A DNA stretch of 64,000 nt from Miltoncostaea marina. Its GTDB lineage: Bacteria; Actinomycetota; Thermoleophilia; Miltoncostaeales; Miltoncostaeaceae. The DNA is taken from assembly GCF_018141525.1 (NCBI RefSeq), contig NZ_CP064655.1:1364001-1428000 (forward strand), read 5' to 3'. Below the pieces are notes generated by a model that saw only the letters and a list, made by a program, of their open reading frames with translations, was not told where the DNA came from and did not search any database. Below, piece after piece: positions 19,489 through 31,069 of this stretch; the first letter of the stretch is position 1, and each line of letters starts with the position of its first letter. The translations under genes were made by a program, and so were the position numbers.

Positions 19489-20585
19489 GCGGGGTCCGGC
19501 ACCTCTACGTCCACCTGCCGTTCTGCGCCTCGCGCTGCGGCTACTGCGCGTTCGTGGTGGAGGTGGGCGCGCTCGGCGCGCGCGACGCCTACCTCGACGC
19601 GCTGACGGCCGAGCTCGGGCAGGAGGCCGGGCGCCTCGGTCCGCTCGAGACGGTCTACCTCGGCGGCGGCACGCCGACCCTGATGCGGCCGCGCCGCCTG
19701 GCGCGGCTGCTGGACGGCCTGCGGCCCCGCCTCGCCGAGGGGGCGGAGGTCAGCATGGAGGCCAACCCCGAGACCGTCGACGGCGCCGCGCTGCGGGCCC
19801 TGCGCGCGGCCGGGGTCACCCGCCTGTCGCTGGGCGTGCAGTCGTTCCGGCCGCACCTGCTCGGGGCGCTCGACCGCCTCGCCACGCCCGACCAGGCGCG
19901 CGACGCGTTCCGTTGCGCCCGCGCGGCGGGGTTCGAGGACATCTCGATCGACCTCATCTTCGGCATCCCCGGCCAGACGCCGGCCGACCTCGAGGCCGAC
20001 CTGGCCGACGCGCTCGCCCTCGGGCCGGACCACGTGTCGTGGTACGAGCTGGAGATCAAGCCGGGCTCCGCGCTCGCCCGGCGCGGCACGCGGGCGATGG
20101 ACGAGGACGAGGGCGCCGACGCGTACCGGCGCATCGTGGAGGGGCTCGAGGCCGCCGGGTACGCCTGGTACGAGACCGCCAACTTCGCCCGCCCCGGCCA
20201 CGAGTGCCGGCACAGCCTCGCCTACTGGGGCGCGGCCGACTACCTGGGCCTGGGCGTGGGCGCCGTCAGCACCGTCGACGGGGTGCGCTGGCGCAACGCG
20301 CCGGGGGTCGGGCGCTACACGGCCGCGCTGGCCGCCGGCGGGCCCCCGCCCCGCACCCGCGAGCCGCTCGACGCCGACGACCGGCGCCGCGAGCGCTGGA
20401 TGCTCGGCCTGCGCCTCGCCCGCGGCATGGACCTCGCCTGGGCGGGGCCGCCGGACCACCCGGGGGCGCTCGACCGGCTCGCCGCCGCCGGCCTGCTGCG
20501 CCGCGACCACGACGCCGTGGCGCTCACCCGCGAGGGCCGCTTCGTGCAGAACGCCATCCTCCACGAGCTCATGGAGTACGCATGA
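19485..20585 (+). CDS. hemW: Radical SAM heme chaperone HemW
   Basis: A 366-residue radical SAM protein. The cluster motif CASRCGYC (CX3CX2C) near residues 14-21 is typical, and [10 protein letters not shown], the SMEANPETV segment and SLGVQSF are HemN/HemW signatures. It lacks the longer C-terminal coproporphyrinogen-oxidase extension. HemW-type proteins bind and insert heme rather than oxidise coproporphyrinogen, so that role is preferred. The start GTG 19485 overlaps the lepA stop (GTGA), and the stop overlaps the hrcA start (ATGA). The lepA-hemW-hrcA-dnaJ order is conserved widely among Gram-positives. Confidence 0.92.
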
Positions 20586-21646
20586 CCGACGCCCGCGGCA
20601 TCGGCGACGCGGCGCAGCTCAAGCCGCGCCAGGAGACCATCCTGCGCACGGTCGTCGAGGAGTACATCGCGTCCGGCGCGCCCGTCGGCAGCAAGCACCT
20701 GGCCGGCCGCGAGGGCATCGACTTCGCCTCGTCGACCGTGCGCTACGAGCTGGCGCGGCTCGAGGACCTCGGGTTCCTCGACCACCCGCACACCTCGGCC
20801 GGGCGTGTGCCCACCGACCGCGGCTACCGCTACTACGTCGACGCGCTGCTCACGCGCGACCCGCCGGCCGACCCGCCGGCGGTCGTCGAGACCGCCCTCG
20901 ACCTCTCCGAGATGCGCCGCGAGGTCGACGACGCGCTCGCACGGCTGGCCGACGTGGTCGCGCAGGTCACCAACCTGCTCGGCATCGTCACCGCGCCGCC
21001 GCCCGAGTCGTCGTCGGTGCGCCACGTCGAGGTGCTGCTGCTGCAGCCGCAGGTCGTGATGGTGGTGGTGATCACCTCGACGGGCGCCGTCACCAAGCGC
21101 GTCTTCGCCTTCGACCGCCCGGTCGACCCCGGCCTGTGCGAGTGGGCGGGCGCCTTCCTCAACGAGCGGCTCGCGGGCCTCACCGTGGGCTCGCGGATGG
21201 TCGGCACCCGGCTGGAGGAGCCGTCGCTGTCGGCCACCGAGCGCCGCTTCCTCGACGTGCTCACCCCGGCGATCACCGAGCTCGACCCGGCCGACCCGGC
21301 CAGCATCCACATCGGCGGGCGGGCCCGGTTCCTGGCCGAGCAGCGCCACCTCGACCTCATCGCGATCGACGCCCTGATGGAGAGCCTGGAGGAGCGCTAC
21401 CAGCTGCTCGAGCTGCTGCGCGGCGCCCTGAGCCGCAACCAGGTCTACCTGCGCATCGGCTCGGAGATCCCCGGCCAGCGCATGTCCGGGCTCAGTATGG
21501 TGGCGGCCAACTACGGGGTGGCGCGGCGCAACCTCGGCACCGTCTCGCTCATCGGGCCCACGAGGATGGACTACCGCCTCGCCATGGCGACCGTCCGGGG
21601 CGCGGCGCAGCTGCTGTCGCGCTACGTGGAGGGTGTCTATGAGTGA
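20582..21646 (+). CDS. hrcA: Heat-inducible transcription repressor HrcA
   Basis: A 354-residue repressor of heat-shock operons. The N-terminal winged helix has the family signature LRTVVEEYIASGAPVGS and VRYELARLEDLGFLDHPHTS, with AGRVPTDRGYRYYVD following. The C-terminal GAF-like dimerisation domain ends with SLIGPTRMDY. No CIRCE inverted repeat is visible near dnaJ or elsewhere in the window, so its targets (probably groE/dnaK) lie outside. The start overlaps the hemW stop; GGAGGG near its end serves the next gene. Confidence 0.95.
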   Translation: MTDARGIGDAAQLKPRQETILRTVVEEYIASGAPVGSKHLAGREGIDFASSTVRYELARLEDLGFLDHPHTSAGRVPTDRGYRYYVDALLTRDPPADPPAVVETALDLSEMRREVDDALARLADVVAQVTNLLGIVTAPPPESSSVRHVEVLLLQPQVVMVVVITSTGAVTKRVFAFDRPVDPGLCEWAGAFLNERLAGLTVGSRMVGTRLEEPSLSATERRFLDVLTPAITELDPADPASIHIGGRARFLAEQRHLDLIAIDALMESLEERYQLLELLRGALSRNQVYLRIGSEIPGQRMSGLSMVAANYGVARRNLGTVSLIGPTRMDYRLAMATVRGAAQLLSRYVEGVYE

Positions 21647-22308
21647 CGACGACGAGCGCGGCGGCATCGACGACCGCTTCGAGATCCTCGAGGTGTGGCG
21701 TCGGCCCCTGCGCGGCGACGGCGCGGCCGCCGTCCGGGTGCTCGCGAAGGTCGAGGCGGGCGCCTACGGGCCGGAGGAGTACGCCGTCGGCATCACCACC
21801 CGGCCCGACGCGCAGCTCGCCCCGCTGCTGGACGAGGCCGACCTGTTCACGGGGCTCTCGTTCGCCGAGGCCCACTGGGTGGCGGCGGTGCTCGCCAGCG
21901 CGGCCGACCGCGTGGAGGACGCCGAGAGCCTGCTGTTCGACCTGCGCATCCCGGTCGACCTGGCCTGGCGCGACGTCGACCTGGCGTCCGAGGTGATCGA
22001 GCCGGGCGGCCTGCGCTCGTCGCCGCTCGTCCCCTGGGAGCCGGAGGCCGAGGCCTCGAGGCCGGGTCGCTACGCGATCGCCACCTACACGCTGGACTGC
22101 GGCCACCAGGCGGTCGAGCTGCTGCGCCAGGACCCGGACGCCGCGCCGTTCTGGGTCGAGGACGGCGCCGTCGACCACCTCGTCGCCCGCGACGCCCGCA
22201 GCCTCACGCGCCTGCTGCACCGGGCGGCCAACCTGGAGGAGGCCCACGCGCTGATCGCCTCCGCCCAGGCCAACCTGGCGCGCCACCCCGACGACGACGA
22301 CGAGGACG

Positions 22309-22328
<20 letters not shown>
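21639..22328 (+). CDS. Hypothetical protein between hrcA and an acyltransferase
   Basis: A 229-residue, acidic, soluble protein with no signal peptide or membrane segment, and I do not recognise its family. ATG 21639 follows GGAGGG at 21628-21633 and overlaps the hrcA stop. Conserved-looking parts are an N-terminal beta-rich half (RFEILEVWRRP; GITTRPDAQL) and a helical C-terminal half with a single Cys-Gly-His (YTLDCGHQAVELL) before a poly-Asp tail. Tight coupling to hrcA and to the next gene suggests a protein-quality or envelope-stress role, but this is guilt by association only. Confidence 0.7.
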
Positions 22329-24181
<1,853 letters not shown>

Positions 24182-24203
24182 CGCGCCGCTGACGCGGCTG
24201 CGC

Positions 24204-25001
24204 GTGACGGCCCCCGCCGCGGAGGGCGAGGCCGCGCTCGCCGCGGCGGCCGCGGCGCTCGGGACCGGCTGCCGGCAGTCCGAGGGGCCGCGCGGCGAGG
24301 CCGTGCTCGACTTCTGGGTGCCGGCGCCCGCCGACCCCGGCCGGCTGGCGGACGCCCTGGCGGCGGCCGGCGTGGCCGCGCGGGTGGAGGCCGCCGCGGA
24401 GAGCGACGCCTGGCGCGACGCCATGCGGCGCTTCCACCAGCCTGTCGAGGTCGCCGGGCGCCTGCTGGTGCGCCCGCCGTGGGCGCCGCCGCGATCGGGC
24501 CTGCTCGACGTGGTGGTGGAGCCGGGCATGGCGTTCGGCACCGCCCAGCACGCGACCACCCGCACCTGCCTGGAGCTGCTCTGCGCGCTGCCGGCGGGCG
24601 GCCCGCTGCTGGACGCCGGGTGCGGCTCGGGGGTGCTGGCCGTGGCGGCCCGGCGCCTGGGGTTCGACCCGGTCACGGCCGTCGACGTCGACCCGCTCAG
24701 CGTCGCCGCCACCGTGGAGAACGCCCGGCGCAACGGCGTGGCGCTCACCGTGGGCCGGCGGCGGATCGGCGCCGACCCGCTCCCGGCGGCCGCCACCGTG
24801 ACGGCCAACCTCACGGCCACCGTGCTCCGCGAGCTGGCCGCCGCGCTGCCGCCGCCCGGCCCCCGGTGGCTGCTGGCCTCGGGCATGCGCCCGGAGGAGG
24901 TGGCGGGCGTGGAGGCCGCCTTCGCCGGGCGGCTGGGGCTGCGCCGCGCCCGGGTGGTGGAGCGCGACGGCTGGGCCACCGCGCTGCTCGGGCGGCCGTG
25001 A
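24204..25001 (+). CDS. prmA: Ribosomal protein L11 methyltransferase
   Basis: A 265-residue SAM-dependent methyltransferase that trimethylates L11. Motif I LLDAGCGSGVLAVAARRLG, motif II AVDVDPLSV and motif IV VTANLTATVLREL (replacing NILA) are visible in the C-terminal half; the FGTAQHATT segment is PrmA-specific. The N-terminal substrate domain is short, making the protein about 25 residues smaller than the E. coli enzyme. GTG 24204 is the first sensible start after dnaJ. The stop overlaps the rsmE start (GTGA). Confidence 0.9.
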   Translation: MTAPAAEGEAALAAAAAALGTGCRQSEGPRGEAVLDFWVPAPADPGRLADALAAAGVAARVEAAAESDAWRDAMRRFHQPVEVAGRLLVRPPWAPPRSGLLDVVVEPGMAFGTAQHATTRTCLELLCALPAGGPLLDAGCGSGVLAVAARRLGFDPVTAVDVDPLSVAATVENARRNGVALTVGRRRIGADPLPAAATVTANLTATVLRELAAALPPPGPRWLLASGMRPEEVAGVEAAFAGRLGLRRARVVERDGWATALLGRP

Positions 25002-25732
25002 GGCACGTCTTCCGCTACCCGGTGGCCGAGCCGCCCGCCGCGGGGCGCGAGCTGGACCTGTCGCCGGAGGACAGCCACCACCTGGCCCGGGTGGTGCGGC
25101 GGCGGCCGGGCGACCCGGTCGAGGTGATCGGCCCCGACGGGCGCCTGTGGCCCGCGACGGTGGTGCGCACCGGCCCGGTCGCCGCCGTGCGGGTGGAGCC
25201 GGGCGCCCCCCGCGCGCCGCGCGCCGCGCCGGTCGCGCTGCGGATGGGGCTCGCCGAGTGGGGCCGGCTGGACACGGCGGTCGAGAAGGCCGTGGAGCTG
25301 GGCGTGGCCGAGGTCGGCCTGTTCACCTCCGAGCGCGTACGGCGGGTGCCCGACGCGGACGCCTGGGAGCGGCGCCGGGCGCGGCTCGAGCGGGTCGCCC
25401 TGGCGGCCGCGCGACAGTGCGGCAGGGCGCCGCTGGCGGGCGTGACGGGGCTGGTACCGTTGACGGAGCTGCTGGACGGGATCCCCGCCGGGGAGGGCTA
25501 CCTGATCGACCCACGAGGCGACGCACCGCTCACCACCGCCATCGCCGACGGCGCGCCGGCGGGGCGCGTCGAGCTGGTCGTCGGCCCGGACGCCGGGTTC
25601 TCGGACGGCGAGGTGGCGCGCGCGCGGGCGGCGGGGCTGCGGGTCTGCCGGCTGGGCGACGCGATCCTGCGCGCGGAGACCGCGGCGATCGCCGCCGTGA
25701 CCGTCGCCGTCGCGGCCGGCTGGGCGGGGTGA
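24998..25732 (+). CDS. rsmE: 16S rRNA m3U1498 methyltransferase
   Basis: A 244-residue SPOUT-class methyltransferase. The N-terminal PUA-like domain has HHLARVVRRRPGDPVEVIG. The SPOUT knot is near the C-terminus with VVGPDAGFSDGEV and RLGDAILRAETAAIAA, both diagnostic of RsmE; KAVELGV and the ERVRRVP segment lie between. It overlaps prmA upstream and the HIT gene downstream by four bases each, so the three are one translational unit. Confidence 0.94.
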   Translation: MRHVFRYPVAEPPAAGRELDLSPEDSHHLARVVRRRPGDPVEVIGPDGRLWPATVVRTGPVAAVRVEPGAPRAPRAAPVALRMGLAEWGRLDTAVEKAVELGVAEVGLFTSERVRRVPDADAWERRRARLERVALAAARQCGRAPLAGVTGLVPLTELLDGIPAGEGYLIDPRGDAPLTTAIADGAPAGRVELVVGPDAGFSDGEVARARAAGLRVCRLGDAILRAETAAIAAVTVAVAAGWAG

Positions 25733-26075
25733 GCGTGGCCGCCGACTGCCTCTTCTGCCGCATCGCGGCCGGGGGGATCCCGGCCGAGGTCGTGCGCCGC
25801 GACGACGGCTTCGTGGCCTTCCGCGACATCGCGCCCAAGGCGCCCGTGCACCTGCTGGTGATCCCCGCGCGGCACGTGGAGTCGCTCGCGGGCGTCGGCG
25901 GGCTGTCCGAGGGCGAGCGCGCGGCGATGCTGCCGTTCATCGCCGAGGTGGCCCGCGAGGCCGGCCTCGAGGACGGCGGCTACCGCGTGACGACCAACCA
26001 TGGGCCCGACGCGCGCCAGAGCGTCTTCCATCTGCACTGGCACGTCATGGGCGGGGGGCCACTATCCGAAACGAT

Positions 26076-26079
<4 letters not shown>
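25729..26079 (+). CDS. HIT family nucleotide-binding protein
   Basis: A 116-residue histidine-triad protein, Hint type, which hydrolyses nucleoside phosphoramidates. The triad is HLHWHVMGG near the C-terminus, and the N-terminal [16 protein letters not shown], with its Cys pair, is the Hint signature. GTG 25729 overlaps the rsmE stop, and its own stop overlaps the phoH ATG. Position between rsmE and phoH is frequent in actinobacteria. Confidence 0.94.
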
Positions 26080-27031
<952 letters not shown>

Positions 27032-27035
<4 letters not shown>

Positions 27036-27427
27036 TCGAGGTCGAGGCGCGCGGCGCCGGCGACGCGACCGCGGAGCTGGTGGAGCGGCTGGTGTGGACC
27101 TGCGGCCGGCTGGGCCTGGGGCGGGCGACGCTGGGGCTGATGGTGGTCGGCCCCGACGAGATGGCGGCGATCAACGGCGAGCACCGCGGCAAGCCGGTGC
27201 CGACCGACGTGCTGGCCTTCCCGGTCGATGGCCCCGAGGCGCTCGACTGGCCCGCCGACGGTCCCCCGCCCGAGCTCGGCGACGTGGTGATCTGCCCGGA
27301 CGCCGCCGAGGAGCCGCTCACCACCCTGGCCGTGCACGGCCTGCTGCACCTGCTGGGCTACGACCACGAGGTCGACGGCGGGGAGATGCTCGCCCTCCAG
27401 GACCGGCTGGTGGCAGAGGCGCCGTGA
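27032..27427 (+). CDS. ybeY: Endoribonuclease YbeY
   Basis: A 131-residue zinc-dependent endoribonuclease for 16S rRNA 3' maturation and ribosome quality control. The signature [11 protein letters not shown] near residues 101-111 supplies the three zinc-binding histidines. PTDVLAFP is the other conserved block. GTG 27032 overlaps the phoH stop; the stop overlaps the start of the dgkA-PAP2 gene. Confidence 0.95.
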
Positions 27428-28245
27428 CGACGTCGACGACGCCCTCGGGCAGCCCGGCGCCCGCCGGCGGGGACCCGGGGCGCCGTCCCGGCCGCCTCGG
27501 CGGCCTGCTGCGCCGCGCCTCGCACGCCGGCCTGCCGAGCCAGGGCTCCCTGCGCTGGTCGTTCACGTGGGCCTTCGAGGGCATCGTCTACGTGCTCCGC
27601 ACGCAGCGGAACATGCAGATCCACGTGGGCGTGGCGGTGCTGGCGCTGGTGCTCGGCCTGCTGCTCGACTTCTCGCGGCTCGAGCTCGCGGCGGTGCTCG
27701 GGGCGGTCAGCCTGGTGCTGGTGGCCGAGATGATGAACACGGCGATCGAGGCCGCCATCGACGCCGTGGTCACCACGTACCACCCGCTGGTGAAGATCGC
27801 GAAGGACGTCGCGGCCGGGGCGGTGCTCGTGGCGACGGTCAACGCGGTGGCGATCGCCTACTTCGTGTTCTACGAGCGCCTCACCGACGGCGGGCGCGAG
27901 CTGCTCGTGGGGGTGCGGCGCTCGCCCACCCACCTCGTGGTGGTGACGATGATCGTCACGGTGATCGCCGTCATCGCGATCAAGGCCTGGACCGGGCGCG
28001 GCACGCCGCTGCGGGGCGGCCTGCCCTCGGGGCACGCGGCGGCGGCCTTCGCCGCCTGGGCGGCGATCACGATCATCGCCGAGCCGCTGCGCCACGCCGT
28101 CCTCGTGTCGACGCTCGCCTTCCTCATGGCGCTGCTCGTGGCGCAGTCGCGGGTGGAGGCCGGCATCCACTCGCTGGTCGAGACCGTCGCCGGGGCGGTG
28201 CTCGGGACCTGCCTGGCGATCGTGATCTTCCAGCTGTGGGGATGA
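27424..28245 (+). CDS. Undecaprenol/diacylglycerol kinase fused to a PAP2 phosphatase
   Basis: A 273-residue integral membrane fusion. After a 40-residue disordered N-terminus comes a DgkA domain (about 45-160) with FAFEGI-like [18 protein letters not shown] and the catalytic block [21 protein letters not shown]2 domain (about 175-270) follows with [11 protein letters not shown] and [16 protein letters not shown] carrying its two catalytic histidines. DgkA-type enzymes phosphorylate C55 lipid alcohol and PAP2 enzymes dephosphorylate C55-PP, so the fusion probably handles both supply routes for the C55-P carrier. It sits between ybeY and cdd with four-base overlaps on both sides. Confidence 0.88.
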   Translation: MTTSTTPSGSPAPAGGDPGRRPGRLGGLLRRASHAGLPSQGSLRWSFTWAFEGIVYVLRTQRNMQIHVGVAVLALVLGLLLDFSRLELAAVLGAVSLVLVAEMMNTAIEAAIDAVVTTYHPLVKIAKDVAAGAVLVATVNAVAIAYFVFYERLTDGGRELLVGVRRSPTHLVVVTMIVTVIAVIAIKAWTGRGTPLRGGLPSGHAAAAFAAWAAITIIAEPLRHAVLVSTLAFLMALLVAQSRVEAGIHSLVETVAGAVLGTCLAIVIFQLWG

Positions 28246-28628
28246 GCGCCGCCGACCTGCTCGCGAGCGCCCGCGAGGCCGCCGGCCGCGCCCACGCGCC
28301 GTACAGCGGCGTGCAGGTGGGGGCGGTCGTGGAGTGCGCCGACGGCAGCCGCTTCATCGGCGTCAACGTGGAGTCGGCCTCCTACGGGCTGACGGTGTGC
28401 GCCGAGCGGGCGGCGCTGGCGCGCATGGTGGCCGACGGCGGGGCGGCCCCGGTGCGGGTGGCGGTGGCGCGGGCCGACGGGGCGCCGATCCTGCCCTGCG
28501 GGGCGTGCCGCCAGGTGCTCGCCGAGCTGGCGCCGGGCGCGTCGCTGGTCCACGCGGGCCCCGCCGGCCCTCGCGAGCGCCCGCTGGCCGAGCTGCTGCC
28601 CGAGCCGTTCGTGCTGGGGGCGCCGTGA
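28242..28628 (+). CDS. cdd: Cytidine deaminase
   Basis: A 128-residue homotetramer-type cytidine deaminase that converts cytidine and deoxycytidine to uridine forms in pyrimidine salvage. Zinc ligands and the catalytic glutamate lie in VCAERAAL and PCGACRQVL; APYSGVQVGA is the substrate strand. Start and stop overlap its neighbours (ATGA, GTGA). The ybeY-dgkA-cdd-era order is a classic conserved string. Confidence 0.95.
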   Translation: MSAADLLASAREAAGRAHAPYSGVQVGAVVECADGSRFIGVNVESASYGLTVCAERAALARMVADGGAAPVRVAVARADGAPILPCGACRQVLAELAPGASLVHAGPAGPRERPLAELLPEPFVLGAP

Positions 28629-29503
28629 GCTTCCGCTCGGGGCTGGTGGCGCTCGCCGGCCGGCCGAACGTCGGCAAGTCGACGCTCGCGAACGCCCTGG
28701 CGGGCGTCCAGGTGGCGGCGGTCTCGCCGCGCCCGCAGACCACCCGCCGGCGCATCACCGCCGTCGTGCACGGCGACGGCTGGCAGGCCGTGCTGCTGGA
28801 CCTGCCCGGGTTCCAGAAGCCGGCCGACGCGCTGACCGCCCGCATGCAGACGACGGTCGATGACAACCTCGCCGACTGCGACGCCGCCCTGTTCGTGCTC
28901 AACGCCACCGAGCCGGTCGGCCGCGGCGACCGCTTCATCGCCGACCGCCTCCGCGCCTCGCGCCTGCCGGTCATCACGGTGCTCAACAAGATCGACCGGC
29001 TGACGCCCGACGAGACCGCCGCGGCCATCGCGCGGGTGGCCCCGCTGGTGGACTTCCTCGAGCTTCACCCGGTCAGCGCGCGCGAGGGGCGCGGGGTGGA
29101 GGCGCTGCGGGCCGACCTGCCGCAGCTGCTGCGCGACGGCCCGCGCTACTTCCCGGAGGGGATGGCGACCGACCAGACCGAGGAGGAGCTCGCCGCGGAG
29201 CTGATCCGCGAGGCCGCGCTGCTGCGGCTGCGACAGGAGATCCCGCACGCGCTGGCGGTCGACGTGCAGGAGATCGAGCCGGCCCGCCACGGCATCGTCG
29301 TGCGGGCGGGGATCGTGGTGGAGACCGAGTCGCAGAAGGGCATCGTGGTCGGCCGCGGCGGCAGCCGCATCCGCGACATCGGCTCGGCGGCCCGGTCGGC
29401 GCTGGGGCGGCTGTGGGGCACGGAGGTCCACCTCGACCTCACCGTGCGCGTGCGCAAGCGCTGGCGCGACGACGAGTCGATGCTCACCCGCCTCGGCCTC
29501 TGA
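28625..29503 (+). CDS. era: GTPase Era
   Basis: A 292-residue GTPase required for 30S maturation. G1 is GRPNVGKST, switch I contains RPQTTRRRITAVV, G3 is DLPGF, G4 is NKID and the C-terminal KH domain contains GIVVGRGGSRIRDIG. G3 has Leu-Pro where DTPG is typical, a small deviation. Length matches Era. GTG 28625 overlaps the cdd stop. It ends the supercluster; the next gene has its own promoter. Confidence 0.95.
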   Translation: MSFRSGLVALAGRPNVGKSTLANALAGVQVAAVSPRPQTTRRRITAVVHGDGWQAVLLDLPGFQKPADALTARMQTTVDDNLADCDAALFVLNATEPVGRGDRFIADRLRASRLPVITVLNKIDRLTPDETAAAIARVAPLVDFLELHPVSAREGRGVEALRADLPQLLRDGPRYFPEGMATDQTEEELAAELIREAALLRLRQEIPHALAVDVQEIEPARHGIVVRAGIVVETESQKGIVVGRGGSRIRDIGSAARSALGRLWGTEVHLDLTVRVRKRWRDDESMLTRLGL

Positions 29504-29531
29504 CGGCCCTCGCGCGGTCGCGGCCGTTTGT

Positions 29532-29543
29532 TAGGGTGACCGA
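29532..29543 (+). promoter_or_regulatory. Leaderless-type -10 element
   Basis: TAGGGT at 29532-29537 ends six bases before ATG 29544, the clearest leaderless arrangement in the window. TTTGTTAGGGT stands out as an AT-rich spot between era and the small gene. Confidence 0.5.
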
Positions 29544-29741
29544 ATGAACGACGTGCGGACGGACGACGCGATCGAGTTCCCCCGCTACGGGGCGCGCGCC
29601 CGCGTGTGGGCCCGCTTCGAGCGCGACCTGCGCGCGTGGCTCGCGACGCCCGACGGCCGCTTCGCCGCCTGGCGCGCCGCGACCGCCGTCGCGCGCGGCG
29701 GCCCGCGGGCGCACGACGACCCGGAGCGCTCCGGCCGCTAG
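29544..29741 (+). CDS. Small hypothetical protein, 65 residues
   Basis: A short, mixed-charge protein that I do not recognise. It has Trp and Phe residues in an amphipathic central helix (RARVWARFERDLRAWLA) and a Gly/Arg-rich tail; no membrane segment. Support for it being real comes from the strong -10 box six bases before its ATG and from codon bias like its neighbours. Its stop TAG lies in the same CTAG that ends the convergent fur gene, so the two overlap by four bases. Confidence 0.6.
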   Translation: MNDVRTDDAIEFPRYGARARVWARFERDLRAWLATPDGRFAAWRAATAVARGGPRAHDDPERSGR

Positions 29742-30196
29742 CGAGCCGCGCGGGGCGGCGCCGCGGCGGCCCCGGCCGCGCAGCCCGCGCACAGCCCGCG
29801 GACGACCACCTGGGCGTCGTCGGGCACGAAGCCCGCGCCCCGGGCCGCGCCGAGCAGCGCCCCGTGGTCGACGGGGGCGTCGAGGTCCATGATCGCGCCG
29901 CACCGCCGGCAGACGAGGTGGTGGTGCTCGTCGGTGCGCGGGTCGTAGACGGCCGTGCCGCTCGCGGTGGCGACCCGCCGCACCAGCCCGAGGTCCTCCA
30001 GCAGCTCGAGCGTCGCGTAGACGGTCGGCAGCGAGACGCCCGGCATGCGGGCGCCGACCTCGGTGTGGATCTCCTCGGCCGTGGCGTGGCGCCGCAGGCC
30101 GCGGACGGTCGCCGCGATCATCAGCCGCTGCGGGGTGGCCCGCTGGCCGCGGGCGCGCAGCGCCGTGTGGAGCGTGGTGTCGGTGACGATCGCCAT
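29738..30196 (-). CDS. Fur family metal-responsive repressor
   Basis: A 152-residue Fur/PerR/Zur family regulator. The winged helix contains RATPQRLMIAATVRG and LPTVYATLELLEDLGLV (recognition helix). The regulatory domain has the metal-binding DEHHHLVCRRCG and a C-terminal CAGCAAG, which together form the Cys4 structural zinc site. Subtype cannot be fixed from sequence; divergence from a ferritin-like gene favours iron or peroxide sensing. ATG at 30194-30196 lies eight bases after TAGAAT (minus strand, 30205-30210). Confidence 0.9.
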   Translation of the reverse strand: MAIVTDTTLHTALRARGQRATPQRLMIAATVRGLRRHATAEEIHTEVGARMPGVSLPTVYATLELLEDLGLVRRVATASGTAVYDPRTDEHHHLVCRRCGAIMDLDAPVDHGALLGAARGAGFVPDDAQVVVRGLCAGCAAGAAAAPPRAAR

Positions 30197-30305
30197 CGCC
30201 GTCGATTCTAGCGCAACCGCGTCGTCGTCCGTAGTCGGTCGTTGTTTTCAATGAGTTGCTATAGTACGCCGAAGCAGCGTGACGGACGACGAGAGGGGAG
30301 TGGGC
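30197..30305. promoter_or_regulatory. Divergent fur / ferritin-like control region
   Basis: This 109-base gap contains the only AT-rich patch for kilobases. Minus-strand TAGAAT (30205-30210) serves fur. Plus-strand TATAGT (30260-30265) serves the ferritin-like gene, with a ~40-base leader holding AGGGGAG before its ATG. TTGTTTTCAA at 30242-30251 is an imperfect dyad immediately upstream of TATAGT and is a candidate site for the Fur-type repressor. Confidence 0.5.
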
Positions 30306-30803
30306 ATGGCCACGACGAGCAGGGTCGCGACCGGCATCCTGTCCGAGGCGCAGGCCGCCAAGCGCGCCGAGATCCTCGATCTCCTGCGCCAGGCGTACTG
30401 GATGGAGATGGAGACGGTGATGAGCTACCTCGCCAACGCCGAGAACCTCGACGGCGTGCGGGCGGAGGAGATCGCTGAGGCGCTGAGCGCCGACGTCGAG
30501 GAGGAGCTCGGCCACGCGCGGCGCTTCGCCGGGCGCATCAAGGAGCTGTACGGCACGCCCCCCGGCTCGCTCGAGTTCACCGCCGAGCAGACCTACCTGC
30601 AGCCGCGCGATGACGCGGCCGACGTGCGGGGCGTCATCGAGGGCGTGATCCAGGCCGAGACCGGCGCGATCGAGCACTACCTCCGCATCATCGAAGCGTG
30701 CGACGGCGTCGACTGGGCCACCCAGGACATGGTCATCGAGATCCTCCGCGACGAGGAGGGCCACCTCCGCCAGTTCGAGCGCTACCTGGCCGAGTACAGC
30801 TGA
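30306..30803 (+). CDS. Ferritin-like four-helix protein
   Basis: A 165-residue ferritin-superfamily protein, probably diiron. Metal-ligand patterns are Glu in WMEMETVMSYL (helix 1), EEELGHARRF (ExxH, helix 2), QAETGAIEHYL (ExxxxxH region, helix 3) and RDEEGHLRQFERYL (ExxH, helix 4). This resembles bacterioferritin or Dps-like DUF892/rubrerythrin-type proteins, lacking a rubredoxin tail. ATG 30306 is preferred over an upstream GTG because AGGGGAG is five bases before it. Divergence from a Fur regulator suggests iron storage or peroxide detoxification. Confidence 0.85.
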   Translation: MATTSRVATGILSEAQAAKRAEILDLLRQAYWMEMETVMSYLANAENLDGVRAEEIAEALSADVEEELGHARRFAGRIKELYGTPPGSLEFTAEQTYLQPRDDAADVRGVIEGVIQAETGAIEHYLRIIEACDGVDWATQDMVIEILRDEEGHLRQFERYLAEYS

Positions 30804-31069
30804 CGCTCCGCCCAGGCCGCCCGGCTCCCCCGGAGGGTCTGGCCTGCGTCGAACTGAGGCACGCCCCGGGCGCGCCGGCCGAATCGGCTCCGGCCTGGCG
30901 GCCGGGGCGCGCCGCGCGGCGAACTGGTCGCGATCCGTCCCGGACGACGTGATCGAGCAACGAGGTGGTCGTAGACACGACCGCCGAAGGCGGGAGCGTG
31001 CACAAACCGGCCACGAGGGCGCCGGGCACACCCCACGCGCACCACGGACGGATCCGTCGATGGGTTTTC
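30804..31069. other. Non-coding stretch after the ferritin-like gene
   Basis: I see no supportable gene in these 266 bases. Open frames exist on both strands but lack family similarity, ribosome binding sites and consistent codon bias. A perfect 12-base palindrome, GACGGATCCGTC, lies at 31047-31058, just before the hairpin cluster. Confidence 0.5.
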
